In this document: one piece after another, positions 8,284 to 16,541 of the stretch
Layout: each line of letters starts with the position of its first letter
Position numbering within the stretch: the first letter of the stretch is position 1
NCBI GenBank assembly: GCA_964398055.1
Contig: CAYNLK010000011.1
Coordinates: 95,713 to 159,712, forward strand
DNA length: 64,000 nucleotides
Reading direction: 5' to 3'
DNA from: CAYNLK01 sp964398055
GTDB lineage: Bacteria > Chloroflexota > Anaerolineae > 4572-78 > J111
Notes under the pieces: generated by a model
The model's database searches: none
What the model was told of the DNA's origin: nothing
The model's input: only the letters and a program-made list of their open reading frames with translations
Program-made: the position numbers and the translations under genes

Positions 8284-9847
8284 GGCCATTCAGCAGGGCA
8301 TACTCCATACTGTCGATCAACGCCCGCCAACTGGCCTCGATGATGTTGGTATGAGCGCCGACGGTGGTCCAGGTTTTGGGCTGGACAGCGTCGTAAAAGT
8401 CGATCATCACCCGGGTGGTTGCCGCCGTCCCGGAGTCGCTGTCCAGGATACGGACCTTATAGTCACTCAAATGGATATTGCGGAGTTGGGGAAAGTCCTG
8501 GTAGAGGGCCCGGCGTAAGGCCGCATTCAAGGCGTTGACCGGGCCGTTGCCCTCGCTGACGGTATGGCGGATTTCATTACCAACTTTTACCTTGACCGTC
8601 GCTTCGGTGAACAAGCCGCGGCCTTGCCGATTCTCGGTCAACACCATAAAGTCGATGACCTCAAAAGGCGGCTGATAATTTTGGCTGGCTCGCCGCAGCA
8701 TCATATCCACTGAGGCTTCAGCGCCTTCAAAAGTATAACCTTCATTCTCTAACTCTTTGATTTGCTGCAACACCTGGCGGGCCTCTTCCCGGCTGGTATC
8801 GAGACCCAGAGACTCCGCCTTGTCAAGGATATTACCCCGCCCGGACAACTCGGAGATCAGCGTCCGCTTCTGATTCCCCACCAGTTGCGGATCGATGTGC
8901 TGGTAACTCTGTTCCACCTTACGCACCGCGGCCACGTGGATGCCGCCTTTGTGGGCAAAGGCGCTTTGGCCCACGTAAGGTTGGTGATTATTGGGAGCCA
9001 GATTGGCCAATTCATCAACGTAACGAGATAGCCCGGTTAGAGAGACCAACTGCTCATCGCTGACGCAGCGATAACCCAGCTTGAGCTGCAAGTCGGGGAT
9101 TACACTGACCAGGTTGGCGTTACCGACCCGTTCCCCGTAACCGTTAATGGTACCCTGCACGTGCATCGCCCCGCCGCGCACGCCGGCCAGCGTGTTTGCC
9201 ACCCCCAGCTCAGCGTCGTTGTGGGCGTGAATGCCAATCTGGACTTGCTCGAACCGGTTGGCCACGCGCCGGGTGATCTCCTCGACTTCCCACGGCGTCG
9301 AGCCGCCGTTGGTATCGCACAGCACCAGGCAATCGGCCCCACCCTTCACCGCGGCCTCCAGGGTCAGCAAAGCATAATCCGGGTTGGCTTTATAGCCGTC
9401 AAAGAAATGCTCCGCATCATAAACAACTTCTTTTTGGCGCGCTTTGAAGTAGACCACGCTTTCCAGAATCATGTCCAGGTTTTCTTCCAGGTCTGTTTCC
9501 AGCACGTGATGCACGTGTAAATCCCAGCTCTTGCCGACCAGAGTGACGACCGGGGTATTGGCGGCCACCAGCGCCTGAATGTTGGCGTCGGTATCGCAGG
9601 TAACGCCTTTGTAACGGGTGCTGCCAAAAGCCGCAATTTTGGCCCGCCTCAAATTCAGTTCGCCTTGCCGGGCAAAGAATTCGGCGTCTTTGGGGTTTGA
9701 GCCGGGCCAGCCGCCCTCGATGTAATGAAAACCGAACCCATCCAATTTTTGGGCAATCTTCAATTTATCGTTGCAGGAAAGCGAGATACCTTCGCCCTGG
9801 GTACCGTCCCGCAAAGTAGTGTCGTAAAGCAAGATCTGTTTGGTCAT
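8270..9847 (-). CDS. cimA: (R)-citramalate synthase
   Basis: 525 residues, the usual length for the long CimA form. It condenses pyruvate and acetyl-CoA to citramalate, the entry to 2-oxobutyrate and isoleucine independent of threonine. N-terminal DRE-TIM barrel: LYDTTLRDGTQGEGISLS, EGGWPGSNPKD, and the metal-binding HAHND motif in QIGIHAHNDAELGVANTLAG. Then FAHKGGIHV, and from about residue 400 a LeuA-type allosteric dimer domain (VKVKVGNEIRHTVSEGNGPV), often the site of isoleucine feedback. Start ATG 9847 lies 6 nt after GGAGG. An in-frame GTG 12 nt earlier overlaps that site. LeuC, LeuD and LeuB elsewhere in the window complete the route. The EGGWPGSNPKD motif is typical of CimA rather than LeuA. 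Confidence 0.92.
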   Translation of the reverse strand: MTKQILLYDTTLRDGTQGEGISLSCNDKLKIAQKLDGFGFHYIEGGWPGSNPKDAEFFARQGELNLRRAKIAAFGSTRYKGVTCDTDANIQALVAANTPVVTLVGKSWDLHVHHVLETDLEENLDMILESVVYFKARQKEVVYDAEHFFDGYKANPDYALLTLEAAVKGGADCLVLCDTNGGSTPWEVEEITRRVANRFEQVQIGIHAHNDAELGVANTLAGVRGGAMHVQGTINGYGERVGNANLVSVIPDLQLKLGYRCVSDEQLVSLTGLSRYVDELANLAPNNHQPYVGQSAFAHKGGIHVAAVRKVEQSYQHIDPQLVGNQKRTLISELSGRGNILDKAESLGLDTSREEARQVLQQIKELENEGYTFEGAEASVDMMLRRASQNYQPPFEVIDFMVLTENRQGRGLFTEATVKVKVGNEIRHTVSEGNGPVNALNAALRRALYQDFPQLRNIHLSDYKVRILDSDSGTAATTRVMIDFYDAVQPKTWTTVGAHTNIIEASWRALIDSMEYALLNGQGSK

Positions 9848-9864
9848 TGGAACCTCCACATAGT

Positions 9865-9962
9865 TGGTAAGTTAGTTGGTTGGTTAGTTGGTTGGTTGGT
9901 TAGTTAGTTAGTTGGTTGGTTAGTTAGTTAGTTGGTTGGTTGGTTGGTTGGTTGGCTGGTTG
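9865..9962. repeat. GTTGGTTAGTTGGTTG low-complexity tract
   Basis: Nearly 100 bp of (A/G)GTTGGTT and AGTTAGTT units directly upstream of cimA. A shorter relative is at 16446-16490. It is the main content of the 326-nt gap between cimA and the aldolase gene, with the terminator at 10111-10146. Confidence 0.85.
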
Positions 9963-10110
9963 GCTGTCCAGACGTTCTTGAGTGGGTTCCAATCGGTCGG
10001 GCGACAGCCGACTGAGTGGCCATCGCCCGATTAGCACCTATCTTGCTTGTGAGATTGTGGCATTGGTCGATCATGTTTTTGAACCTTGTGAAACGCCGCC
10101 AAAATAGTAA

Positions 10111-10146
10111 GGCGAGGAAACGGCTAACTCTGATCGCTTCCTCGCC
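10111..10146 (-). terminator. Probable terminator after the aldolase gene
   Basis: GGCGAGGAAAC (10111-10121) and GCTTCCTCGCC (10136-10146) form a stem with one wobble pair, 28 nt beyond the aldolase stop. On the minus strand it is followed by TTACTATTTTGG, a weak T-rich tail. Confidence 0.6.
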
Positions 10147-10173
10147 CCGTTGCGTGCCTGGCTGAAGCTTTAA

Positions 10174-11226
10174 TCAGGCCACGGTAATGGCCTCGTCGAG
10201 ATAAACATCCTGAATCAAATTCAGCAGTTTGGCCCCTTCGGCCATAGGCCGCTGGAAGGCTTTGCGGCCGGAGATCAAGCCGGCCCCACCGCCCCGCTTG
10301 TTGACCACTGCGGTAAAGACCGCTTCGGCAAAGTCATTGGCCCCGGAAGCCCCGCCGGAGTTGATCAGGCTGACCCGGCCCATATAGTTGTTGGCCACTT
10401 GCCAGCGGACCATGTCGATGGGATGATCGGTCATCAATTCGCCGTACATCTTGGGGTGAGATTTGCCAAAACCGATGGCTTTGAAGCCGCCGTTGCAGTC
10501 GGGCAGTTTTTGCTTGATGATATCGGCTTGAATGGTAACGCCCAGATGGTTGGCCTGACCGGTGGTATCGGCCGCGGTATGATAATCGACGCCGTCTTTC
10601 TTGAAGGCGCTGTTGCGCAGATAACACCACAGCACCGTGGCCATCCCAAGCTGGTGGGCGTAGTCAAAGGCTTCACTGATTTCCTGGATCTGCCGGCCCG
10701 ATTCTTCGGAACCAAAGTAGATGGTCGCGCCTACCGCCACGGCGCCCAGGTCCCATGATTGCTTGACGCTGGCAAAAAGGATCTGGTCATATTTTTGGGG
10801 ATAGGTCAGCAGTTCGTTGTGGTTGATTTTGACGATGAAGGGGATCTTGTGAGCATACTTGCGGGCGACCGCGCCCAAAACCCCCAGAGTCGAAGCGACC
10901 GCGTTGCAGCCCCCTTCCAGGGCCAGCTTGACGATATTCTCCGGGTCAAAATATTCAGGGTTGGGGCTAAAGGAGGAGCCGGCAGTGTGCTCGATGCCCT
11001 GGTCAACCGGCAGAATCGACATATAGCCGGTGCCGGCCAGGCGGCCATGATTGAACAGGGTGCGAATACTGCGTAGCACCTGGATTGGCCGGTCCGAATC
11101 GGCCCAGACCCGGTCAACAAAACGGGGACCGGGCAGGTGCAGCGACTCCTTGGGAATACCCTTGCAAACGTGCCCCAACAAATCGTCGGCTTGATTGCCT
11201 AACAATTCCATAACTTGAGATGCCAT
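10174..11226 (-). CDS. fbaB: Class I fructose-bisphosphate aldolase, FbaB/DhnA type
   Basis: 350 residues, typical for the long bacterial FbaB form. It cleaves fructose 1,6-bisphosphate to dihydroxyacetone phosphate and glyceraldehyde 3-phosphate through a Schiff-base lysine, without metal. Recognisable stretches: MSILPVDQGIEHTAGSSFSP, IVKLALEGGCNAVAST, FIVKINHNELLTYPQKYDQ, and the phosphate-binding C-terminal part LINSGGASGANDF with GGGAGLISGRKAFQRP. The exact Schiff-base lysine was not assigned. Start ATG 11226 has GAAAGGA 8 nt upstream. It stands as a single gene with a terminator hairpin downstream, between the leuCD operon and cimA, all on the minus strand. Confidence 0.92.
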   Translation of the reverse strand: MASQVMELLGNQADDLLGHVCKGIPKESLHLPGPRFVDRVWADSDRPIQVLRSIRTLFNHGRLAGTGYMSILPVDQGIEHTAGSSFSPNPEYFDPENIVKLALEGGCNAVASTLGVLGAVARKYAHKIPFIVKINHNELLTYPQKYDQILFASVKQSWDLGAVAVGATIYFGSEESGRQIQEISEAFDYAHQLGMATVLWCYLRNSAFKKDGVDYHTAADTTGQANHLGVTIQADIIKQKLPDCNGGFKAIGFGKSHPKMYGELMTDHPIDMVRWQVANNYMGRVSLINSGGASGANDFAEAVFTAVVNKRGGGAGLISGRKAFQRPMAEGAKLLNLIQDVYLDEAITVA

Positions 11227-11407
11227 TGTTATTATCCTTTCAAATCACAAATTTATTAATTGGTGTTCGAGTGACCTCGATGATTCTCCCCCTAAACTTA
11301 ACATCTTTGTTCAAGTTACTGCAACGGACACGTTATTTAGTTGGCCGGTCAAGTATACCCCAGACCAATATTGATGGGCAAGTGCTGTAGACCTGTCCAG
11401 ATAAACC

Positions 11408-11740
11408 TTAGCCAACCAGGCCGGCCATCTGTAATAACCGGTCAGATTGATGGCGAGTATGCAGGGCTAACAACGGTCGAGCCGAGTCAATCGGCCAAAC
11501 GCGCTGCCAGGCCAATAGTTCTCGCTGCATTGCCGCCAGTTCAAGCCAAAAAGTCGGCGGAGTATGGGGAGCGCTCCACTCAAGTAGTAACGCCGCTTCA
11601 CGCAGTAGATTAACCGTTAGGGCATCATCCTGTGATGAAATTGATCGCGCCGATACCCGCGCCAGAGTTGAGGCCAGATTACCCAATTGTTGAGGCCAAG
11701 CCAACGTTTCATATCGTTTACGCAATCCATTGATATCCAT
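11408..11740 (-). CDS. Small hypothetical protein at the end of the leuCD operon
   Basis: 110 residues, mostly helical, Leu/Ala-rich, with no signal or membrane segment. I do not recognise a family. Part of it (LTVNLLREAALLLEWSAPHT) could form amphipathic helices. Its ATG overlaps the TAA stop of the DUF5674 gene by one base (TAATG), so translation is probably coupled. That overlap is the best evidence the gene is real and that the two proteins belong together, perhaps as partners. Confidence 0.65.
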   Translation of the reverse strand: MDINGLRKRYETLAWPQQLGNLASTLARVSARSISSQDDALTVNLLREAALLLEWSAPHTPPTFWLELAAMQRELLAWQRVWPIDSARPLLALHTRHQSDRLLQMAGLVG

Positions 11741-12081
11741 TATCCTACCTCAAAGATGCGACGCACAATCGCTTCAATTTGTTCGCGCAGGGTGGGATTC
11801 TGCACCTCTAAGCCAAAATTTTGCTGGCGGGGCCGGATGTTGATCAAAGATTCAAAGCCAACTGCCTGGGTCTGAGGATACCAGTCTGCTCCCCACACAT
11901 TTTCTTGTCGACTTCCTTCTTCTAACAACGCTTGTTCGCAATCGGCGTGCAATTGGCCGCCACCGGCCAGAATACCCTGCTCAACATCCACCGCCAGCTT
12001 AATTATCGTCCCGTCAAAAGCTTCGCCCATTTGGTCGATTTGCTCGGTTGTGGCCGGTTTCTTAAGGATCAGAAGCGCCAT
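11740..12081 (-). CDS. DUF5674 family protein
   Basis: 113 residues, soluble. The pattern IIKLAVDVEQGILAGGGQLH, DCEQALLEEGSRQENVWGAD and SLINIRPRQQNFGLE matches the small uncharacterised DUF5674 family. The conserved His/Asp/Cys and Trp-Gly-Ala-Asp residues are present, but no function is known. It begins 2 nt after the leuD stop and overlaps the next gene by one base, so it is translated as part of the leuD operon. Genes of this family are often toxin-antitoxin-like pairs with a small partner. That would fit the overlap but is only a guess. Confidence 0.7.
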   Translation of the reverse strand: MALLILKKPATTEQIDQMGEAFDGTIIKLAVDVEQGILAGGGQLHADCEQALLEEGSRQENVWGADWYPQTQAVGFESLINIRPRQQNFGLEVQNPTLREQIEAIVRRIFEVG

Positions 12082-12083
12082 GT

Positions 12084-12695
12084 TTAACCCGCCAGCGTAT
12101 TCACCCGATCCGGGTGAAGCTCTTCATACGCGGCAATGGCAGCGGCGTGGCTCTGCAGATAGCCCAGTTGGTCCAGGCCGTTGAGAATGCAGGTTTTGCT
12201 AAAGTTGTCGATAGGAAAGCTCACTTTGCGGCCATCCGGGAGCTGCAAAGTCTGGCCAGCCAGATCGATGGTCACCTGGGTGTCCGGCTCCTCTTCGATG
12301 AGGCTGAACAGTTGCAAGTGGGTCTCTTTATCGACCACGACCGGCAACAAACCCAATTTGAGCGAATTGTTGCGGAAGATATCGGCAAAGCTGGTGGAAA
12401 CAACTGCCCGAAAACCGTAACCCATAATCGCCCAGGGGGCGTGCTCCCGGCTGGAACCGCAGCCAAAGTTGTCGCCGGCCACCAAGATTTTGGCTTGCCT
12501 GCCCCGCTCCGTATTCAGGATGAAATCCTCTTTGGGGCTGCCGTCGGGGTGGTAGCGCCAATCACAAAAAAGGTTGTCGCCCAACCCCTGCTTATCGGTC
12601 ACCTTCAAAAAACGGGCCGGAATGATCTGGTCCGTGTCTATATTCTCGGTCGGAATAGCCACCATTGTGGCCGTGAGAGTGGTGAATTTTTCCAT
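12084..12695 (-). CDS. leuD: 3-isopropylmalate dehydratase small subunit
   Basis: 203 residues, normal for LeuD. It forms the swivelling domain that completes the LeuCD aconitase-type active site, isomerising 2- to 3-isopropylmalate and also citramalate to methylmalate. Landmarks: ENIDTDQIIPARFL near the N-terminus, AGDNFGCGSSREHAPWAI, STSFADIFRNNSLK and FSKTCILNGLDQLGYL at the end. ATG 12695 lies 9 nt after GGAG. An ATG five codons earlier lacks such a site. It follows leuC on the minus strand after two small inserted genes and is directly followed by the DUF5674 gene. Confidence 0.92.
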   Translation of the reverse strand: MEKFTTLTATMVAIPTENIDTDQIIPARFLKVTDKQGLGDNLFCDWRYHPDGSPKEDFILNTERGRQAKILVAGDNFGCGSSREHAPWAIMGYGFRAVVSTSFADIFRNNSLKLGLLPVVVDKETHLQLFSLIEEEPDTQVTIDLAGQTLQLPDGRKVSFPIDNFSKTCILNGLDQLGYLQSHAAAIAAYEELHPDRVNTLAG

Positions 12696-12736
12696 AATTT
12701 TTGTCTCCATAGCCTGATCTTTACCAGACCAGCCGA

Positions 12737-12937
12737 TTACTCAGTAACCTCTATTGTTTGACCTGGACCGTTTAAAAGTACCTGCAAACGATTGAGTATG
12801 TCTCGTCCAATCACAATCTCTGTAGAGATTTCATCACCAACCACTTCCATACCCGGTAGGGTCAGATCACCAATTTGCACATCGACCAGATAAAGTAAAA
12901 TACGACGACTCTCTCCCCAGTAGCTACGGATTGACAT
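12737..12937 (-). pseudogene. Fragment of a retropepsin-like aspartic protease
   Basis: 66 residues matching only the C-terminal half of clan AA bacterial aspartic proteases: YWGESRRILLYLVDVQIGDL, then EIVIGRDILNRLQVLLNGPG. The N-terminal half that carries the catalytic Asp-Thr/Ser-Gly is absent. An in-frame TAA lies 18 nt before the ATG, and the preceding gene ends 15 nt upstream. Full-length relatives are about 110-130 residues and often follow a DUF5678-type gene as here. The likely reading is a deletion remnant without protease activity. Confidence 0.6.
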
Positions 12938-12952
12938 TTCTGGGGTAACACA

Positions 12953-13327
12953 TTACTGCCCTCGGTCAAAATATGGGCTGCGAAACAGTAATTCACGGTC
13001 CGGTTTCGCAGTTATTTGCTTAAGCAGCACGGGCGTGTGTCCTAAATGTTCAAATACGCGCAAATGAAGTTGGCGCAGGTCGGGGTCGTGGTCGATAACT
13101 TGGCCTTCGTGAATGGCCACATATTCACCCTCATATCGGCGTAACAAATCCGCTCTTTGCTGCTCAAAAGCCTTGAGCTCAGTCCTGATTTTTTCACGAC
13201 GAAAATCAGCCAGGTAGGCTCGCAAGGCTCGGTCAACAATTGTCTTGGTATCCGCTTGCTCTCCACTGAGGCTAGCCAGATAACTAACCTGTTCAGCGAC
13301 ATCGGGTTTGAGCGTAACAGTTAACAT
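12953..13327 (-). CDS. Ribbon-helix-helix-like / DUF5678 protein
   Basis: 124 residues. The first 50 (MLTVTLKPDVAEQVSYLASL, then TKTIVDRALRAYLADFRREK) look like a ribbon-helix-helix antitoxin or DNA-binding unit. The rest (LLRRYEGEYVAIHEGQVIDH through HLGHTPVLLKQI) matches DUF5678, an uncharacterised domain often paired with a small aspartic protease. The gene lies between leuC and leuD with the protease remnant behind it, so it is an insertion into an otherwise standard leuCD pair. AAGGA lies 11 nt before the ATG. It could regulate itself, but nothing in the sequence shows that. Confidence 0.7.
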   Translation of the reverse strand: MLTVTLKPDVAEQVSYLASLSGEQADTKTIVDRALRAYLADFRREKIRTELKAFEQQRADLLRRYEGEYVAIHEGQVIDHDPDLRQLHLRVFEHLGHTPVLLKQITAKPDRELLFRSPYFDRGQ

Positions 13328-13373
13328 CTAATCGATTTTCCTTACTAAAATTTGGGCTTACCTATCGTTGGTA

Positions 13374-14789
13374 TTATAGCATCGTCCTCACGTCGGTGAT
13401 AACGCCGGTAATGGCTGCAGCCGCGGCGGTCAGTGGACTGGCCAGGAAGGTGCGGCCGCCTTTGCCCTGCCGCCCTTCAAAATTGCGGTTGCTGGTGCTG
13501 ACGGCGTACTGGCCCGGCTCCAACTGGTCGCCGTTCATGGCAATGCACATCGAGCAGCCGGACTCGCGCCAGTCGGCCCCGGCCTCTTTGAAGATGCGAT
13601 CCAGCCCTTCGGCCTCGGCTTGCTGTTTGACCTGCTGGCTGCCCGGCACGACCATCAGCCGCACATTGTCGGCAATCTTGCGGCCCTTGAGCAAACTGGC
13701 GGCCAGACGCAGGTCGCTCAACCGGGAGTTAGTGCAGCTACCCAGAAAAACTACATCGACTTTATGGCCCAGCAATGGCTGGCCAGGTTTCAAATCCATA
13801 TATTCCAGCGCCTTAAGCAGGCTGTTCCGTTCACTCACATCTTTGATTGTGGCCGGGTCGGGCACAGGTTCACTGATCTTCAAGCCCATGCCGGGGTTGG
13901 TGCCGTAGGTGATCATCGGCTCCAACTCGCTGGCGTTAATGACAATCTCTTTATCAAAAAGCGCCCCTTCGTCAGTGGGTAGTTGCCGCCAGCCAGCGAC
14001 GGTCTGCTCCCAACTCTCCGCCGGCGGCGCAAAGGGTCGCCCGGCAATATATTCAAAGGTGATATCATCCGGCGAGACCAGCCCGGCCCGGGCCCCACCC
14101 TCGATGGACATATTGCAGATAGTCATTCGCTCTTCCATCGACAGGCTGCGGATGGCGCTGCCCATGTACTCAAAGACGTGGCCGGTGCCGCCGCCGATGC
14201 CAATTCGTGAAATCAGGTTGAGGATGATATCTTTGGCCGACACTCCGGGCGGTAGAGCACCCTCCACCCGGATAGCATACGTTTTGGGCTTGACCTGCAG
14301 CAGACATTGGGTCGCCAGCACGTGCTCGATCTCGCTGGTGCCGATGCCGAAGGCCAGCGCCCCAAAGGCACCGTGGGTACTGGTGTGGCTGTCACCGCAA
14401 ACGATGGTCATGCCTGGCTGGGTCAGCCCCAACTCCGGCCCGATCACGTGGACGATGCCCCGGTTGGGGCTGTTATAGCCGTGCAGCGGAATACCGAACT
14501 CGGCGCAGTTTAGCTCCAGTTGGCTGATCTGCTTGATGACCAGTTCATCAGAAATGGGAATATGGGGCGGCGTGGTGGGGATACCGTGATCCATCGTGGC
14601 CACGGTTTTGTCCGGCCGGCGGACCTGCAAGCCTTTCTGCCGCAGCCCGGTAAAGGCTTGCGGCGAGGTGACCTCGTGGATCAGGTGCAGGTCGATATAG
14701 AGCACCGCCGGATTACCCGGCTCGGCCACCACCACATGATTATCCCAGATTTTTTCAAATAAAGTTTTCGGTTGACCATTAGTTGACAT
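13374..14789 (-). CDS. leuC: 3-isopropylmalate dehydratase large subunit
   Basis: 471 residues, full length. Carries the 4Fe-4S cluster of isopropylmalate isomerase and pairs with LeuD. The three cluster cysteines are in VVFLGSCTNSRLSDL and ESGCSMCIAMN. Other landmarks: LHLIHEVTSPQAFTGLR, GDSHTSTHGAFGALAFGIGT, and TSNRNFEGRQGKGGRTFLAS at the end. ATG 14789 begins MSTNGQPKTLFEKIWD. A TTG four codons earlier is possible. The upstream DNA (14.8-15.1 kb) shows no T-box or leucine leader peptide that I can find. It heads the leuC-(DUF5678)-(protease fragment)-leuD-DUF5674-hypothetical operon. Confidence 0.93.
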   Translation of the reverse strand: MSTNGQPKTLFEKIWDNHVVVAEPGNPAVLYIDLHLIHEVTSPQAFTGLRQKGLQVRRPDKTVATMDHGIPTTPPHIPISDELVIKQISQLELNCAEFGIPLHGYNSPNRGIVHVIGPELGLTQPGMTIVCGDSHTSTHGAFGALAFGIGTSEIEHVLATQCLLQVKPKTYAIRVEGALPPGVSAKDIILNLISRIGIGGGTGHVFEYMGSAIRSLSMEERMTICNMSIEGGARAGLVSPDDITFEYIAGRPFAPPAESWEQTVAGWRQLPTDEGALFDKEIVINASELEPMITYGTNPGMGLKISEPVPDPATIKDVSERNSLLKALEYMDLKPGQPLLGHKVDVVFLGSCTNSRLSDLRLAASLLKGRKIADNVRLMVVPGSQQVKQQAEAEGLDRIFKEAGADWRESGCSMCIAMNGDQLEPGQYAVSTSNRNFEGRQGKGGRTFLASPLTAAAAAITGVITDVRTML

Positions 14790-15103
14790 TGGCCCTCGCA
14801 AGAATTATGAATTATGAATTATGAATGGTGAATAGCGAATTGTAGATTGTGAGTCACTAATTGCATCGTCAATCGTAAATCGTCTATACCTCTTGCTATT
14901 ACGTTCGCTCCACGCTTTTCGCTCTCCGCTTCACGCTCTCCGTATCAAAGGGGTAAGTTTAGCACAGCTTGCCGATTTCGCCAACCGTTTGTCGGCCGCA
15001 GACAGGGTTCCTGAGGAACGAGGCTGGTTCGATCAGCGTCTGATTATTGCCAACACTTTGGTCAGCCAATAATTGGGGCTTCGCTCGGATGTCGATGGTA
15101 CAT
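14790..15103. other. Intergenic region with AT-rich word repeats and a coding-like remnant
   Basis: GAATTATGAATTATGAATT-type repeats at 14805-14880 and a CGCTCTCCGCTTCACGCTCT-type repeat at 14904-14942. Plus-strand frame 14944-15072 reads like the C-terminus of a protein (LADFANRLSAADRVPEERGW, then FDQRLIIANTLVSQ and a stop) but has no start. No intact gene or RNA was recognised. Confidence 0.5.
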
Positions 15104-16396
15104 TTAGATTGAAGGGGTTCTCACATTAGCCAGAACTTCTGCTAATTGATCACCCTCCCGCACCACATAATGGGGAATGTGGCTGGCAGTCAATTCGATT
15201 TCGGTATCGAACGAGTTGTAAGGCATACCAAAACTACCCGGATCGATCAGCACAACAGTAACGCGCACACCGCGGGCCATCAGGTGACGGGCCGCGGCCA
15301 CCCATTCGGCCTCGGTGGCCGGGGTAATAATAATAGCAGTGGTGTTGCGGCTAAGATGGATCATTTCGGCGACCAGGACCTCGGCCAGCGGGATAGCGCC
15401 GTGAGCCTGGGCCACTGCCAGCATCTCGTAGATGCGGGTCAGTTGGCGTTCACCCCGGTCACTCTGGGCAATCTCGCGGTGGTGGGCGTCGGCATAGGTA
15501 ATCAAACCGACTACCCGATTTTGACCGAGAAAATGTTTGGCAATCGAGGCCGCAATCGCCACGCCGTATTCTTCAGTACTGGGCGGCAACTTCAGCTGCG
15601 GCAGTTTCTCCCAGGGCACCTCGGGTAGCGCCGGCGGGACAATTTCTTGATAACGTAAGCCGGCCTGAACTCGCTGCTCCATATCCAGAAAAATCCAGAC
15701 GTCGGCCATGGGGTCTAACTCAAACTCCTTGACCATCAGCCGGCCGGTACGGGCAGTGCTGGGCCAGTGGATGCGGTTGAAACTATCGCCAAAGGCATAT
15801 TCGCGAATGCCGGACACGTTGGTGGTAACGTAGTGGGTGCGGCGGCGGGTCGCTTCGCCTCCGGTCAGCTCACCCACAGGCGGGTCGAAATCCGGTAAAG
15901 CCACCGCCAGCGGGTAAACCACCACGTGGGAGGTAAAGGAGGGGGGCAAATCTTTGCTCAGTTGGAACAGACCGAACGGGTCGCTGCTGGTCAGAGAGAT
16001 AGGCCCCAGGGTAAAACGACCCCGTTGGTAGCAGAGAGTCCGGACATGCCAACTTTGCTGCCGTTTGCGGCCTAAATTGGACACAACTCGGCTAACCCGG
16101 TGCAGCGGCAGGTCGGAGCTATCTTTGAGTTCCAGCCACAGCTTGACCAGCGGCCCGGTATTTTCGACAACCAGACGCTCCTCGACAAAATTGCCCACCT
16201 GGACATGGCGAGAGCGCACTTGCCGGGTAACCCGCACCCAATGCAGGTTGAGCCAGGCCCACAAGAACGAAAGTAGCAAAATGCCGCCGAACAGGTAAAA
16301 CAGGCTGAAAAAAAGTGGATGGCCAACCACCAGAATGGCCAACAACGAAGCCAACCATAATAAAAATAGGATAGCGCTGCCTTCGAGTTTGCGCAT
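15104..16396 (-). CDS. DUF58 domain-containing membrane protein
   Basis: 430 residues. Two membrane segments at the N-terminus (about 8-50), then an extracytoplasmic-type beta region with FVEERLVVENTGPLVKLWLE, then the DUF58 core: GEATRRRTHYVTTNVSGIRE, YAFGDSFNRIHWPSTARTGR, LMVKEFELDPMADVWIFLDM. This core is a von Willebrand A-like fold. Here the MIDAS-type DxSxS is replaced by FLDMEQ. DUF58 proteins almost always accompany a MoxR AAA ATPase, as here just upstream, and the pair is thought to act as a chaperone or in protein-complex maturation. The client is unknown. Confidence 0.87.
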   Translation of the reverse strand: MRKLEGSAILFLLWLASLLAILVVGHPLFFSLFYLFGGILLLSFLWAWLNLHWVRVTRQVRSRHVQVGNFVEERLVVENTGPLVKLWLELKDSSDLPLHRVSRVVSNLGRKRQQSWHVRTLCYQRGRFTLGPISLTSSDPFGLFQLSKDLPPSFTSHVVVYPLAVALPDFDPPVGELTGGEATRRRTHYVTTNVSGIREYAFGDSFNRIHWPSTARTGRLMVKEFELDPMADVWIFLDMEQRVQAGLRYQEIVPPALPEVPWEKLPQLKLPPSTEEYGVAIAASIAKHFLGQNRVVGLITYADAHHREIAQSDRGERQLTRIYEMLAVAQAHGAIPLAEVLVAEMIHLSRNTTAIIITPATEAEWVAAARHLMARGVRVTVVLIDPGSFGMPYNSFDTEIELTASHIPHYVVREGDQLAEVLANVRTPSI

Positions 16397-16541
16397 GGGT
16401 TATACCAGGGAGTAAGGAGTAAGGAGTAGGAAGTAGGGGGTAGGGTTAGATAGTTGGTTGGATGGCTGGATTGTTGGATGGGTGGTTAACCGTTCGCTCA
16501 TTCGCCATTCACAATTCACAATTCACAATTCAATATTGCCT
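16397..16541. repeat. Word repeats between the MoxR and DUF58 genes
   Basis: Three tracts follow each other: GGAGTAAGGAGTAAGGAGT (about 16408-16440), AGTTGGTTGGATGG (16450-16490) and ATTCACAATTCACAATTCA (16505-16535). They separate two genes that normally form one tight operon. Confidence 0.75.

Noticed and set aside
9865..9962. Repeat tract as CRISPR
   Set aside because: No fixed-length direct repeat with unique spacers, and no cas gene in the window.
11408..12081. Calling the two small overlapping genes after leuD a toxin-antitoxin pair
   Set aside because: The TAATG overlap fits, but neither has a recognised toxin or antitoxin fold.
12084..12710. First ATG (12710) as leuD start
   Set aside because: No ribosome site there, while ATG 12695 has GGAG at a good distance and gives the normal length.
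14790..15103. T-box or leucine attenuator ahead of leuC
   Set aside because: No T-box sequence, leucine-codon leader peptide or terminator/antiterminator pair was found.
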